64,000 bases of DNA, taken from contig CALGKB010000004.1 in assembly GCA_937927915.1 (NCBI GenBank), positions 1 through 64,000 on the forward strand. The letters are read 5' to 3'. This DNA is from an uncultured Pseudanabaenaceae cyanobacterium. Lineage in GTDB: Bacteria > Cyanobacteriota > Cyanobacteriia > Pseudanabaenales > Pseudanabaenaceae. The translations under genes were made by a program, and so were the position numbers. Below the pieces are notes generated by a model, which saw nothing but the letters and a program-made list of their open reading frames with translations, did no database searches and was not told the DNA's origin. Below, one piece after another: positions 25,266 through 34,281 of this stretch; position 1 is the first letter of the stretch, and every line of letters begins with the position of its first letter.

Positions 25266-25607
25266 CTACGGACGGTTCATGGGGCGAATGGCATTGACGT
25301 TGTCGCGGAACTGCTCCACTTCCTCCGTGTAACGGATGGGCAATACATACTCTAGGTTCTCGTGGGGGCGGGCAATGATGTGGGTGGAGAGCACCTGACC
25401 ACCATTAACACGCTTGACTGACTCTGTTCCCGCTGCCACAGAAGCCTGTACCTCCGAGACATCCCCCCGCACAATCACGGTGACACGACCACTGCCAATT
25501 TTCTCGTAGCCCACGAGGGTCACCCGCGCTGCTTTGACCATCGCATCGGCAGCTTCTACGACGGCAGGGAAGCCTAAGGTCTCAATCATCCCAACTGCAA
25601 TTGCCAT
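25266..25607 (-). CDS. ccmK: Carboxysome shell hexamer CcmK (copy 1, nearer ccmL)
   Basis: 113 residues, one BMC domain. [51 protein letters not shown] (seen in parts along the sequence) includes the KIGS pore loop. It forms hexagonal shell tiles with a central pore for bicarbonate and ribulose bisphosphate. Compared with the upstream copy it has a longer C-terminal tail ([17 protein letters not shown]). The two copies are close paralogues, as with CcmK1/CcmK2 of other beta-cyanobacteria; I cannot say which is which. Confidence 0.95.
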   Translation of the reverse strand: MAIAVGMIETLGFPAVVEAADAMVKAARVTLVGYEKIGSGRVTVIVRGDVSEVQASVAAGTESVKRVNGGQVLSTHIIARPHENLEYVLPIRYTEEVEQFRDNVNAIRPMNRP

Positions 25608-25713
25608 TGTTTTCCTCCTAACTCAATCAACAAATCAACTTACTAAACATTTTGGACAGAAGCGAGTAACAAATCCCAGTTTCTTAACAGAAAATGAGCC
25701 ATTACTCGCCAAT

Positions 25714-26022
25714 CTAAAAGGAAAATTGCTCCACTTCTTTGGTATAGCGAATGGGCAGGACATATTCTAGGTTTTCGTGGGGACGGGCAATAATATGGGT
25801 GGAGAGGACTTCTCCCCCGTTGACCCGCCGCGCCGACTCTACCCCCGCAGCGATCGATGCCTGTACCTCCGAGACATCACCCCTGACAATGACTGTGACA
25901 CGACCGCTGCCAATTTTTTCGTAGCCCACGAGGGTCACCCGTGCAGCTTTCACCATCGCATCCGCTGCCTCCACTACGGCAGGGAAGCCTCTGGTTTCTA
26001 TCATTCCGACGGCAATAGGCAT
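25714..26022 (-). CDS. ccmK: Carboxysome shell hexamer CcmK (copy 2, first gene of the operon)
   Basis: 102 residues, one BMC domain, with the KIGSGR pore loop. It is nearly the same as the next gene except at the start, a few inner residues ([13 protein letters not shown]) and a shorter tail ending EVEQFSF. It lies 106 bases upstream of the other copy. As the first gene it follows the shared regulatory gap with ndhF, so the promoter of the ccm operon should lie in 26023-26294. Confidence 0.95.
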   Translation of the reverse strand: MPIAVGMIETRGFPAVVEAADAMVKAARVTLVGYEKIGSGRVTVIVRGDVSEVQASIAAGVESARRVNGGEVLSTHIIARPHENLEYVLPIRYTKEVEQFSF

Positions 26023-26143
26023 AGTTTACTAATCACCCTACAACTTACTGAATCGATCGCAAAATAGCTAGGTAGAAATACTTCTGACCTAAAGATTCAC
26101 CCGCTACTTTTAGGCTGGTTTATAGTTTATCCCCATTTTGCGA

Positions 26144-26162
26144 TAGATTGATCCCCAATCTA
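26144..26162. promoter_or_regulatory. Inverted repeat in the ccm / ndhF divergent region (possible LysR-type regulator site)
   Basis: TAGATTG (26144-26150), five bases, then CAATCTA (26156-26162): a perfect 7-bp inverted repeat. Its core ATTG-N5-CAAT matches the T-N11-A layout bound by LysR-type regulators, such as the CO2-response regulators NdhR/CcmR and CmpR. It lies 122 bases upstream of ccmK and 132 bases upstream of ndhF, suited to control both. It does not match the published NdhR word closely, so the regulator is inferred only from position and form. The rest of 26023-26294 is AT-rich and holds no gene. Confidence 0.45.
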
Positions 26163-26294
26163 CGGGGTTTGCTATAAAGTCCATTTGAGGTCGAGGTGAA
26201 CTTAGTTTAAGGATATTATTTAAGGGTGTCTATGATCAATATAAGTGGTAATGATGTTTTCAAATTGCTAAGATAGTAAGAGCTTATAGGTGGT

Positions 26295-28172
26295 ATGGTG
26301 GCGTTCCTCAATTCTTTGGTGTGGCTGATTCCCCTCTACGGGCTGCTGGGAGCGATCGGGACTTTGCCCTGGGCGTTGGGTCTAGTACAGAGAACAGGTC
26401 CTCGTCCTGCTGCCTATTTGAATTTGTTGGCGACGTTTTTTGCCCTTGTCCACAGTTTGGTGCTGTTTGTGGGGCAGGCACCCCCCGTTGGGATCGAGTA
26501 CCGCTGGCTGCAGATTGGTGACTTTAGTTTGACCCTCACTTTGGACATCTCCCCTACGACGACGGGGGCAGCCTTTTTGATTGGCATGATCAGCTTTTTT
26601 TCCCAGGTCTATGGCTTAGCCTCCATGGAGATGGACTGGTCCCTGGCACGGTTTTACGCCCTCATGGGGTTTTTTGAGTCAGCAATGACGGGGATTGCTA
26701 TGAGCGATTCCTTTTTCCTCAGCTATGGGCTGCTGGAGATGCTCACCCTATCTACCTATCTTTTGGTGGGGTTCTGGTATGCCCAGCCCCTGGTGGTGAC
26801 GGCGGCGCGGGATGCCTTCTGGACGAAGCGGGTGGGGGATTTGATTTTGCTTATGGGTTTGATCGGGCTGTCTACGCTGACGGACAGTCTCAATTTTTCT
26901 GACCTGGCGCTGTGGGCGGCTTCCCCTGATACGGTGCTGTGGGCGCAGTCCCATCCCCTATGGGCAAATTTGTTGGGGCTTGCCCTCATTGCCGGTCCGG
27001 TGGGGAAATGTGCTCAGTTTCCTCTACATCTGTGGCTGGATGAGGCGATGGAGGGTCCTAACTCCGCTTCGGTTTTACGCAATTCGGTGGTGGTAGCCTG
27101 TGGTGCCTATGTCCTGATCAAGTTAACGCCTGTGCTAGCAATTAGTCCCATCGCTTTGGCAGTGCTGGTGGTTTTGGGGACGATTACGGCGGTGGGGGCA
27201 GCTTTGGTGTCCATTGCCCAGATTGATATTAAGCGGGCGTTGTCCCACCTCACCAGTGCCCATTTAGGGTTGGTGTTTATTGCCGTCGGTACGGAACATA
27301 CGGAAGTGGCGCTGGCGTTTCTCCTGACCCATGCGGTGGCAAAGGCGCTCCTGTTTATGAGTACGGGGGGAATTATGATGACTACCATGACCCAGGATTT
27401 GACGGAGATGGGGGGAATTGGGTGGCGGATGCCAGCGACAGCGATGGGGTTTGCCATTGGCAGTCTCTCAGCCGTGGGAATTTTGCCCCTGGGGACATTC
27501 TGGACTTTGCTCAACTTTGTAGACAGTCTGTGGGGCAGTGCCCCTGGGTTGGTGGCGGTGGGGTTGGTGGTGAATGGCATTACGGCATTTGGTTTGATGC
27601 GGGTGTTTAGTTTGGTATTTCTAGGGAAACCGCAGCCCAAGACGCGCCGTGTCCCTGAGGTAATGTGGCTAGCGGCTGTGCCCACCGTCTCCCTCACAAT
27701 TGTCAATCTCCTCACCCCTGTCCTGGTCTGGCAATGGGAACTCTATCCCCCCCGTTTGCACAACCCCTGGCTGGAAATTGGCTTACTGGTAGCAACAGGC
27801 ACGATCGGGTTTCTCTCGAGTTGTCACATTTACATTTGGAATGTCTATGCCCCTGCCTCTACGGTGGCTTTACCCCCCCGCCCTATCGCCTTGCTATGGA
27901 AATCGGTGCAGGATGTGCTGGCGAATGACCTCTACGTGCAGGCACTCTATCGCAGTACAGCGGTGTTTGTGGTGGGGTACGGTTCCCGCTTGATGGGCTG
28001 GCTCGATCGCTTTGTTGTAGATGGCTTAGTTAACTTTTTGGGTATAGCCTCAGTGTTTACGGGGGAGACCCTCAAATATACAGTGACAGGGCGATCGCAG
28101 CAGTATGCCTTGACCATTGTGGCGGGGCTGTTATTGGCTATGGGCTTAGTGGTGTGGAAATTGCGCACCTAG
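26295..28172 (+). CDS. ndhF: NDH-1 subunit F, CO2-uptake type (NdhF3/NdhF4-like)
   Basis: 625 residues, about sixteen membrane helices, of the proton-pumping Nuo-L/NdhF family. FWTKRVGDLILLMGLIGL, QFPLHLWLDEAMEGPNSASVLRNSVVV and the conserved Lys/His helix KRALSHLTSAHLGLVF are family marks. Special NdhF forms work with NdhD and CupA/CupB in NDH-1 complexes that hydrate CO2 to bicarbonate. Its position, divergent from the ccm operon, is seen in other cyanobacteria and supports a CO2-concentrating role, though no ndhD or cup gene follows here. I cannot separate the F3 from the F4 type. The 3' end overlaps the next, convergent gene by four bases. Confidence 0.85.
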   Translation: MVAFLNSLVWLIPLYGLLGAIGTLPWALGLVQRTGPRPAAYLNLLATFFALVHSLVLFVGQAPPVGIEYRWLQIGDFSLTLTLDISPTTTGAAFLIGMISFFSQVYGLASMEMDWSLARFYALMGFFESAMTGIAMSDSFFLSYGLLEMLTLSTYLLVGFWYAQPLVVTAARDAFWTKRVGDLILLMGLIGLSTLTDSLNFSDLALWAASPDTVLWAQSHPLWANLLGLALIAGPVGKCAQFPLHLWLDEAMEGPNSASVLRNSVVVACGAYVLIKLTPVLAISPIALAVLVVLGTITAVGAALVSIAQIDIKRALSHLTSAHLGLVFIAVGTEHTEVALAFLLTHAVAKALLFMSTGGIMMTTMTQDLTEMGGIGWRMPATAMGFAIGSLSAVGILPLGTFWTLLNFVDSLWGSAPGLVAVGLVVNGITAFGLMRVFSLVFLGKPQPKTRRVPEVMWLAAVPTVSLTIVNLLTPVLVWQWELYPPRLHNPWLEIGLLVATGTIGFLSSCHIYIWNVYAPASTVALPPRPIALLWKSVQDVLANDLYVQALYRSTAVFVVGYGSRLMGWLDRFVVDGLVNFLGIASVFTGETLKYTVTGRSQQYALTIVAGLLLAMGLVVWKLRT

Positions 28173-30682
28173 GCAAAAATTAAGCGATCGCGCCTGACCT
28201 GCCCCAGAGCCAGAGGGGAGGGGGAGAATTGATTGAGCATATACACAACGTAGTCGGGCTTTAGGGGGGTGCCATTTGCCACCAGACTACCTTCGTACTG
28301 CACCTGAACGGGATCACTGCTGACTAACTGGAGGTCAAACAGGAGGGGGCGTAGATCAATTCTCTGGCTTTTGTTCTGCTTGTTCGTCTTGTTCATCGGG
28401 ATAGAGGTACTCTGGAGGACGAGGGCGATCGCTTGTGCCACCTCTGCCGCCGTTCCCCCTTGGAGGGTGAGAGTATAGACAGCGCGCCGCAAACTCATGG
28501 CTGCTGCAGGAGCAGAGAGGGGAATTTCACTGACATCATAGATGGGCATCTCCTCTGGTAACTGCGCCTGCAACCGCTGGTAGAACTCCTGGGGACTCAT
28601 GTACGCAGTTAGCTCTATGTCCATCACCTCCCCCGTACTGGTATAGCCCAGGGAGAGAGCATTGGCAATTTCTATACAGGGCAGGGGGTGGAAACCCACC
28701 GTCAGAGCAAAGGGAATTCCCGCCCGCCGACAAGCCCGCTCCAGGAAGCGCACCAAGTCCAAGTGGGAGATCAAAGCCATCTTCCCCAACTTGCCAAACG
28801 TTATGCGCAGCCGTTGCACCTTAGGCAGCTGAGACCGATCGATGGGAGGCTGATAGGCAGGGATAGGGGGTGGGGGAATAACAATATTATGCCCAAACTT
28901 AGGACCGCAGACCCCGCAGTGATAGCAACTGTTGAAGGAACAGTCAGGCACTACCTTAGCCGCCAACGCCAGCTCATAGTCCTTTCGCAACCACTCCTTG
29001 CTGATGCCCGTATCTATGTGGTCCCAGGGGGTGGGAGCATCCATAGGAATCGCAGGTAACTTCCACTGCAGCCCCGCCCGCCGAATTGCCTCCTCCCAGG
29101 CAGCAAAGGCTCGATCGATGTTCTCATACCAGGCATCCATGCCTGCTCCTAACTTCCAGGCTTGGTAGATCACCTTGCCCAGGGAGCGATCCCCCCGCCC
29201 CAGAAAATCCTCAATGGCAGAAATCCTGACATCTGTGTAGTTGACCTTGACCCCCCGCAGACGGCGGAATTCTTCCCGCAACAGATTCTGCTTGTGCAGG
29301 AAGTCCTCTGTGGACACTGTATGCCATTGGAAGGGGGTATGGGGCTTGGGGGTAAAGTTAGAAATGGTCACATTCACCGCCAGGGGTTTTCTGCCTTTCA
29401 TACGGCATTCCTTTTGCAGCCAAGCGATCGTGTGGGCAATAGCCACCACATCCCCGTCGGTCTCCGTTGGCAAGCCAATCATAAAATAGAGCTTTACCTT
29501 GTCCCACCCCTGTTCGTAGGCAGTTTTGATCCCCCTGAGCAAATCCTCATCCGTCAGGTCTTTGTTGATCACATCCCGCAGTCTCTGGGTGCCCGCTTCC
29601 GGCGCAAAGGTCAACCCCTGTTGTCTGCCCTCCCCCCGCAGCACGTTGGCAATATTTTCATCAAAGCGATCGACCCTTTGGCTAGGTAGAGACAGAGTCA
29701 CCCCCTCATTTTGCAGGCGATTTTTAATTTCAATCCCCACCGCCGGCAGAGACAGATAATCGGAACAGGACAGGGAGAGCAAAGAAAATTCATTGTACCC
29801 CGTCTCCCTTATTGCCCGTTCCACCGTCGCCACCACCGCCTGGGGGTCCACATCCCGTGCCGGACGCGTGAGCATCCCCGGCTGACAAAAGCGACAACCC
29901 CGCGTACAACCCCGCCGAATCTCGATCGTTAAGCGATCGTGTACCGTCTGCACCAGGGGAACTAAGCCAATACTATGCTCTGGTCTGGGAGTAGCTACCC
30001 GCCGCCGAATCCGTTTGGGCACATCGGGACGGGCTGGCACCACCGCTCCCCCTTCCTCCACGTCATAGAACTGGGGCACATACACCCCCGCTACCTTAGT
30101 CAATGCCAACAGCGTCTCCAGACGCGATCGTCCTGCCTGCTTACATTCCTTGACTACCTCCCCAATTTCCGGCAGCATATCCTCCCCATCCCCCAGGGCA
30201 AAAAAGTCAAAGAAATCACTGTAGGGTTCGGGGTTAGAAGTGGCAGTCTGTCCTCCCGCAAAAATGAGGGGATAGTTGGTGTCGTTACGCTCCTGCCAGG
30301 TCAGGGGAATCTGTGCCAAGTCCAGCATCTCCAGGATATTGGTTGCCCCCAACTCGTAGCTGAGACTAAAACCCAAAATGTCAAAATCCAACAGCGATCG
30401 CTGCGACTCCACCGCAAACAGGGGGGTACCGGTCTGGCGTAATTTAGCAATCAAATCAGGACCAGGCAGATAGGACCGATCGCACAGTTGCCCCTCCTGC
30501 TGATTGAGAATACTGTAGAGAATGATGTGACCCAGGTTGGAAGCCCCCACCTCATACACCTCCGGGTAGGTGAGACACCAGCGCACAATAGCACTATCCC
30601 AGGGCTTATGCACCGCACCATATTCATTGCCCAAATAGCGAGCTGGTTTCACAATTTCAGGCGTGATCAAAGGATGGAGCAT
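28169..30682 (-). CDS. TIGR03960-family radical SAM protein with C-terminal DUF2344 domain
   Basis: 837 residues. An N-terminal B12-binding-like region (residues 1-200) precedes the radical SAM core with RRGCTRGCRFCQPGM near residue 258, whose C-x4-C-x2-C (Cys-Thr-Arg-Gly-Cys-Arg-Phe-Cys) binds the 4Fe-4S cluster. Residues about 620-830 are the DUF2344 domain (LRITFGKLGKMALISHLDLVRFLERA). The pair is often fused. Substrate is unknown. The CNSCYHCGVCGP-like block CSFNSCYHCGVCG near residue 570 may hold another metal site. Confidence 0.88.
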   Translation of the reverse strand: MLHPLITPEIVKPARYLGNEYGAVHKPWDSAIVRWCLTYPEVYEVGASNLGHIILYSILNQQEGQLCDRSYLPGPDLIAKLRQTGTPLFAVESQRSLLDFDILGFSLSYELGATNILEMLDLAQIPLTWQERNDTNYPLIFAGGQTATSNPEPYSDFFDFFALGDGEDMLPEIGEVVKECKQAGRSRLETLLALTKVAGVYVPQFYDVEEGGAVVPARPDVPKRIRRRVATPRPEHSIGLVPLVQTVHDRLTIEIRRGCTRGCRFCQPGMLTRPARDVDPQAVVATVERAIRETGYNEFSLLSLSCSDYLSLPAVGIEIKNRLQNEGVTLSLPSQRVDRFDENIANVLRGEGRQQGLTFAPEAGTQRLRDVINKDLTDEDLLRGIKTAYEQGWDKVKLYFMIGLPTETDGDVVAIAHTIAWLQKECRMKGRKPLAVNVTISNFTPKPHTPFQWHTVSTEDFLHKQNLLREEFRRLRGVKVNYTDVRISAIEDFLGRGDRSLGKVIYQAWKLGAGMDAWYENIDRAFAAWEEAIRRAGLQWKLPAIPMDAPTPWDHIDTGISKEWLRKDYELALAAKVVPDCSFNSCYHCGVCGPKFGHNIVIPPPPIPAYQPPIDRSQLPKVQRLRITFGKLGKMALISHLDLVRFLERACRRAGIPFALTVGFHPLPCIEIANALSLGYTSTGEVMDIELTAYMSPQEFYQRLQAQLPEEMPIYDVSEIPLSAPAAAMSLRRAVYTLTLQGGTAAEVAQAIALVLQSTSIPMNKTNKQNKSQRIDLRPLLFDLQLVSSDPVQVQYEGSLVANGTPLKPDYVVYMLNQFSPSPLALGQVRRDRLIFA

Positions 30683-30891
30683 AGCAAAACTGCAGCGACT
30701 GTCCCTATTATACTGGCGGTATAAAATTGCCCATCTATAGATAGTTAGCTATGATCAGCCTAGACTACTTCTTTACTAGTGAGTTTGGGCATTCTTTTAC
30801 CCCCATTTATTACTGGGTATAGGAGGACTATCTAGATTACGTACCTCATCTCTCTCCTCTAGGTATGAACTTGCCCAGCTAGAACAAGTTC

Positions 30892-30922
30892 TTGGTCACA
30901 TTGCGGCGGGAATGTCTATAAT
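30892..30922 (+). promoter_or_regulatory. Promoter of tmRNA
   Basis: TATAAT at 30917-30922 is a perfect -10 box eight bases before the mature tmRNA 5' end (30930). TTGGTC at 30892-30897 could be the -35 box, with a 19-base spacer, slightly longer than ideal. Upstream, 30683-30891 shows no gene. Confidence 0.6.
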
Positions 30923-30929
30923 AGTTAGT

Positions 30930-31312
30930 GGGACCGTAACGGTTTCGACGTGTTAGTAGAAGCTCGCTTATGAGGCAGGTCGAGAGGGAGTGTCTCTCGT
31001 TAATCAAAGCTCAAAAAAATAAGTGCAAACAACATCGTACCCTTTGCTCGTAAAGCAGCTGCAGTAGCTGCCTAAGGATCCAAAGAAGCGATCTCGAGGC
31101 TCAGTAGGCGACTCCGTTAAGTCTATTGGGCAAACCCCAACGGATGCGGTAGTTGCTCTTCTTCTGCGGACAGCTACCTAAGACCAGCAGGAGCATCCCT
31201 ACTACCGGGGACAATGGGTAGTCCCTGTTACCAGGGTCACGGTAACTAAGCCTGTGAAGGAGTAAGCAGCTAGGCGCTAATGCGGACGGCAGTTCGACTC
31301 TGCCCGGTTCCA
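30930..31312 (+). ncRNA. ssrA: Transfer-messenger RNA (tmRNA)
   Basis: The 5' end GGGACCG pairs with CGGTTCC at the 3' end (31306... 31311) followed by discriminator A, so the tRNA-like acceptor stem is intact. GGTTTCGAC near the start and GGCAGTTCGACTCTGCC near the end are the typical tRNA-like domain. The tag reading frame, 31025-31075, reads ANNIVPFARKAAAVAA then TAA, a cyanobacterial-type degradation tag. It rescues stalled ribosomes with SmpB and marks the products for proteolysis. The molecule is one piece; no permuted (split) form as in some cyanobacteria. Confidence 0.96.
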
Positions 31313-31657
31313 TCACTCAAACTTAGCCCCCTCCAGATGGGCATGGTCGAGTTTAGCCAGAGTGAGGTCTGCCTTACGGAGATCGGCGTTGCGCAGGTTG
31401 GCACGGCTGAGGTCTGCCCTAGTTAAAATTGCCCCTCGCAGGTCGGCTCCTTCTAAGTTGGCACAGGAGAGGTCTGCCCACCCCAGGTCGGCTCCCCGCA
31501 GATCGGCATAGGAAAAGTCGGAGTGGCAGAGAATAGATTCACTGAGGTCGATACCATGCAGGCAACAGTGGGAAAAGTTAGCGCGATGAAATTTGCTCTG
31601 TTCAAAGTTGCGCTCGCCGTGATTGTACCGATCGATCAACTCCTTAACGCTCAGCAT
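31313..31657 (-). CDS. Pentapeptide repeat protein
   Basis: 114 residues. From about residue 20 on, A(D/N)LxxA repeats run almost unbroken (YADLRGADLGWADLSCANLEGADLRGA and further), about fifteen units forming a right-handed quadrilateral beta-helix. Function is unknown; such proteins are plentiful in cyanobacteria. The TGA starts one base after the tmRNA end, so the two genes meet 3' end to 3' end with no gap. Confidence 0.88.
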   Translation of the reverse strand: MLSVKELIDRYNHGERNFEQSKFHRANFSHCCLHGIDLSESILCHSDFSYADLRGADLGWADLSCANLEGADLRGAILTRADLSRANLRNADLRKADLTLAKLDHAHLEGAKFE

Positions 31658-31700
31658 GTGATCCCTTCCAAAACTGCCTAATATGATAAACAGAGTCTCC

Positions 31701-32843
31701 CTAATGCAGTTGTTGTCTTAACGCAAATAAAAGCTTTAGCCAGTTAAAGATGGCTTGGCGGTCAGTGCTCGATCGGTCAATTGTTAATAGATGTAGCAAT
31801 TCCTGGGGTGGGCGTCGCGTCTTTTGACTCCAAATTTCTACTATTTGCTTGAGAGACAGGGGGGAAGTACCCAAGCCCAACTTTTGTTGCAGATAACTTT
31901 GTTCTGCCTTGACTATATTCTCGATGAGAAATTCATATCTCCCCGCCTTAAATAGGACTTCACTGAGGGCATTGATATAGTCCAGATTGTTGTTTTTGAC
32001 AGGGGGTAAGAGGGGAATCAAAATGCCAAACCGCCGATTCTGTGCCCAAATTAGTAATAACAAAATAAATCCCAGCTGTATTACTATCACCGCCACAGGG
32101 GTTTGGGCTAAATAACTGTGCCAATCGTCAACATTGCGCTCCTCCTTTAACTGCTCCTTGTCAATATAGCCATGCAAGTATTCATCCACAAAAATTCTAT
32201 GGGTTTGGGCCCGCACCAACTCCGCCAGGAAGGCAAAATTCCCCTGCCAATCCTGATAAGCATTCGCTGCAAGATAGGGAGTAACTATGTACACTAAATG
32301 CCCTTTTCCTAGGGACACATCTAAACCGCCAAAACCAAACTTATCTATCAGTAATGGTGTCGATTTTATTATCCTATTTTTATCTGTCTGGGGGAGACGA
32401 TGGTAGGTGTACCTCTCATAATCTTGCAGGGGTAAGCGGCGCTTTGTTTCTATTTTTACTAAACCCTGCTCTGTCCTAAAAGTGGCACTAAAGGAAGCAG
32501 CTGTGGCAGGGGTGTATAATCCCACGAGGACTACACAATTTCCCGCCTCTATCCACTGGAGCAAGCTATCTGAGATATAGGGATAGGAAAAATAAGGATA
32601 TATACGCAACAAAGTTGATGGTTGGGGGGGCAGATTTTCTATAAATTTTTCCTCCGATTTTTGCCACTGCTGAATGTCGTAGCCCTCCCTTTTCATGTAG
32701 GCATACCACGCCCCGTAGCCATCAGGAAATTTACTAAAAGTTGAACCCCCTTGTAGAGTACTACGGGGTGGAAATAAAATTGTCAATAAAACTAAACTTC
32801 CTAGAATTACCGCCGCAATTAACCACGACCGCTTCCCTTTCAT
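31701..32843 (-). CDS. DUF4350 domain-containing membrane protein
   Basis: 380 residues. An N-terminal helix (residues 6-25) anchors an extracytoplasmic DUF4350 domain with PDGYGAWYAYMKREGYDIQQW and EAGNCVVLVG; a second helix (about 248-266) is followed by a cytoplasmic tail. DUF4350 proteins accompany DUF4129 proteins and often MoxR/DUF58 genes in cyanobacteria and other bacteria, but no MoxR is seen here. Function is unknown. The start overlaps the DUF4129 stop by four bases. Confidence 0.78.
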   Translation of the reverse strand: MKGKRSWLIAAVILGSLVLLTILFPPRSTLQGGSTFSKFPDGYGAWYAYMKREGYDIQQWQKSEEKFIENLPPQPSTLLRIYPYFSYPYISDSLLQWIEAGNCVVLVGLYTPATAASFSATFRTEQGLVKIETKRRLPLQDYERYTYHRLPQTDKNRIIKSTPLLIDKFGFGGLDVSLGKGHLVYIVTPYLAANAYQDWQGNFAFLAELVRAQTHRIFVDEYLHGYIDKEQLKEERNVDDWHSYLAQTPVAVIVIQLGFILLLLIWAQNRRFGILIPLLPPVKNNNLDYINALSEVLFKAGRYEFLIENIVKAEQSYLQQKLGLGTSPLSLKQIVEIWSQKTRRPPQELLHLLTIDRSSTDRQAIFNWLKLLFALRQQLH

Positions 32844-33424
32844 AGCTGCCCTGTCACCCGATCGAAGGCAGTTTTACAGTCTATAAATTCCTGCTCGGAC
32901 ACAGGGGCATGGCTAAAATGGAGGCGTTCATGCAGGTTGATAATCGTGAAAAAAGCCGCTAGGGGTTGTAATCTTTTTTGCTGTAAAAAGAGACGGTATT
33001 CCCCATCGGTGCGACTGGGGTCTTGGGGTAAGATGTCCCGATCGTGTAAAAACTGCAACAGAGCTAGGTAAAGGTAACGACAAGCACTACGGTAGTCCCC
33101 CCGCCGCCAATTGAATTCCACGGTGCGCAGCAGTTCTCCCAGGGAGGGCTGGCTAACTACAAAAGTATTGACCGTCAAGTTGTGTCTCTGGCGTTCTAAC
33201 CAGTAATTGCACCCCCAGCGATAGAGTTTTAGACCCAACCACGCGAAGGATACCAGCAGCAGTACCCAGGCCAAAAATGTAAGAAACTGCGGCAACCAAG
33301 GGGGCAGGAAGTAGGAGTTAGGCTCCACAGCAGTAGCGGGGGTAACAGTTTCCCACCATTCCTCGTAGTGACGGCGCAGCTTGCCGATCTCCCAACCGAT
33401 CCCTGTCCGCCGAAACTCAGCCAT
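32840..33424 (-). CDS. DUF4129 domain-containing protein
   Basis: 194 residues. A single membrane helix (about residues 46-66) separates a short N-terminus from a C-terminal DUF4129 domain with [26 protein letters not shown] and [11 protein letters not shown]. It pairs with the DUF4350 protein that follows (4-base overlap). The preceding 2Fe-2S gene overlaps it by eight bases, so translation is coupled through the string. Confidence 0.78.
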   Translation of the reverse strand: MAEFRRTGIGWEIGKLRRHYEEWWETVTPATAVEPNSYFLPPWLPQFLTFLAWVLLLVSFAWLGLKLYRWGCNYWLERQRHNLTVNTFVVSQPSLGELLRTVEFNWRRGDYRSACRYLYLALLQFLHDRDILPQDPSRTDGEYRLFLQQKRLQPLAAFFTIINLHERLHFSHAPVSEQEFIDCKTAFDRVTGQL

Positions 33425-33782
33425 GAATTACATATTCTGCCACTGGCTTACCACCGATGATGTGTTCCTGCAGAATGCGTTCCACCACTTCCTTGCTTAC
33501 ACTGTGGTACCACACCCCCTGGGGATAGATCACCATGATCGGACCGTTAAGGCAGAGACGTAGACAGTTTGCCTTAGTACGAAAGACCGTCTTCTCTAAT
33601 CCCAACTCCGTAATCCTTTGCTTGAGGTATTCCCACACTTCCAGACCAAAGGCTTTGTCGCAGCATTTAGGCTTGGTTTGGTCAGCGCAGATAAATATGT
33701 GATGCTTCACCTCAGGCGTACCAAACTCGCGGTACATCCTCTCTAGTTCAGCGATTGAATTCGTTGAAGAAGGGAGAGTCAT
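33417..33782 (-). CDS. Thioredoxin-like (2Fe-2S) ferredoxin
   Basis: 121 residues. [15 protein letters not shown] and later [21 protein letters not shown] carry four cysteines in the pattern of thioredoxin-fold 2Fe-2S ferredoxins (as in NuoE-like and HoxE-like domains). It probably carries electrons in the cytosol; the partner is unknown. The longest start is at 33782 and overlaps the previous gene by 35 bases; an ATG at 33737 ([13 protein letters not shown]) would avoid overlap and is as likely. No strong ribosome binding site decides. Confidence 0.85.
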   Translation of the reverse strand: MTLPSSTNSIAELERMYREFGTPEVKHHIFICADQTKPKCCDKAFGLEVWEYLKQRITELGLEKTVFRTKANCLRLCLNGPIMVIYPQGVWYHSVSKEVVERILQEHIIGGKPVAEYVIHG

Positions 33783-34281
33783 TTTTTAACTTAGCCATAG
33801 GACTAGGGATTTCGATGCCTAAAACCGATCGGAGTGCCTTGTCCAAATCAGCTGGCTCTGGTAGCCCCTCGTAATTATACACCACCTCATTATCCGTGTT
33901 CACTAAAACCCACTGTGGTACCAATCCACCGTAGTATTTTGCCGTTGCCTTGTCGGCAATCAGACTGTCTACACTGGTGGGAATAATGCTCACTAACTTG
34001 GAGTAGTAGAGCTGCACTTGGTTGAGCAGGGGGGTCACCCGCTTACAGTCAGCACTGTCATCAACATAGAAAAACAGTAGCGCCGGACGGTGTAACTCCT
34101 CCAGGGATTGTTGCAGGGTCACCCTTGGCGGTACGAGGGAACCATTGCCGCCGTAGAGGACAAAAATGTTGCCGTCGTACTTGTCGTCGTTGACTGTGGC
34201 AGAGACCCCTAGCGGTGAGAGTAGCAATACCCCCACCACCAGCAGTAAACACAGACTCCTAACAGTGATCATTAAAGCCAT
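33748..34281 (-). CDS. Thylakoid membrane photosystem I accumulation factor (thioredoxin-like)
   Basis: 177 residues. A signal-peptide or anchor helix (residues 6-26) precedes a thioredoxin-like domain with [21 protein letters not shown] and [17 protein letters not shown]. The usual C-x-x-C is missing (D-S-A-D-C-K), so it is probably not a classical disulfide enzyme. The family is linked to accumulation of photosystem I in cyanobacteria. It overlaps the end of folE by 23 bases; an ATG at 34272 is an alternative start. Confidence 0.75.
   Translation of the reverse strand: MALMITVRSLCLLLVVGVLLLSPLGVSATVNDDKYDGNIFVLYGGNGSLVPPRVTLQQSLEELHRPALLFFYVDDSADCKRVTPLLNQVQLYYSKLVSIIPTSVDSLIADKATAKYYGGLVPQWVLVNTDNEVVYNYEGLPEPADLDKALRSVLGIEIPSPMAKLKNDSPFFNEFNR

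Noticed and set aside
30751-30822. 23-codon frame (MISLDYFFTSEFGHSF...) upstream of tmRNA
   Set aside because: No clear ribosome binding site, no hydrophobic helix and no match with known small photosynthetic proteins; it is probably chance.
31101-31316. Minus-strand frame starting MMEPGRVELPSAL
   Set aside because: It is the reverse complement of the tmRNA 3' part; MEPGRVELPS is a known false translation of tRNA-like 3' ends.
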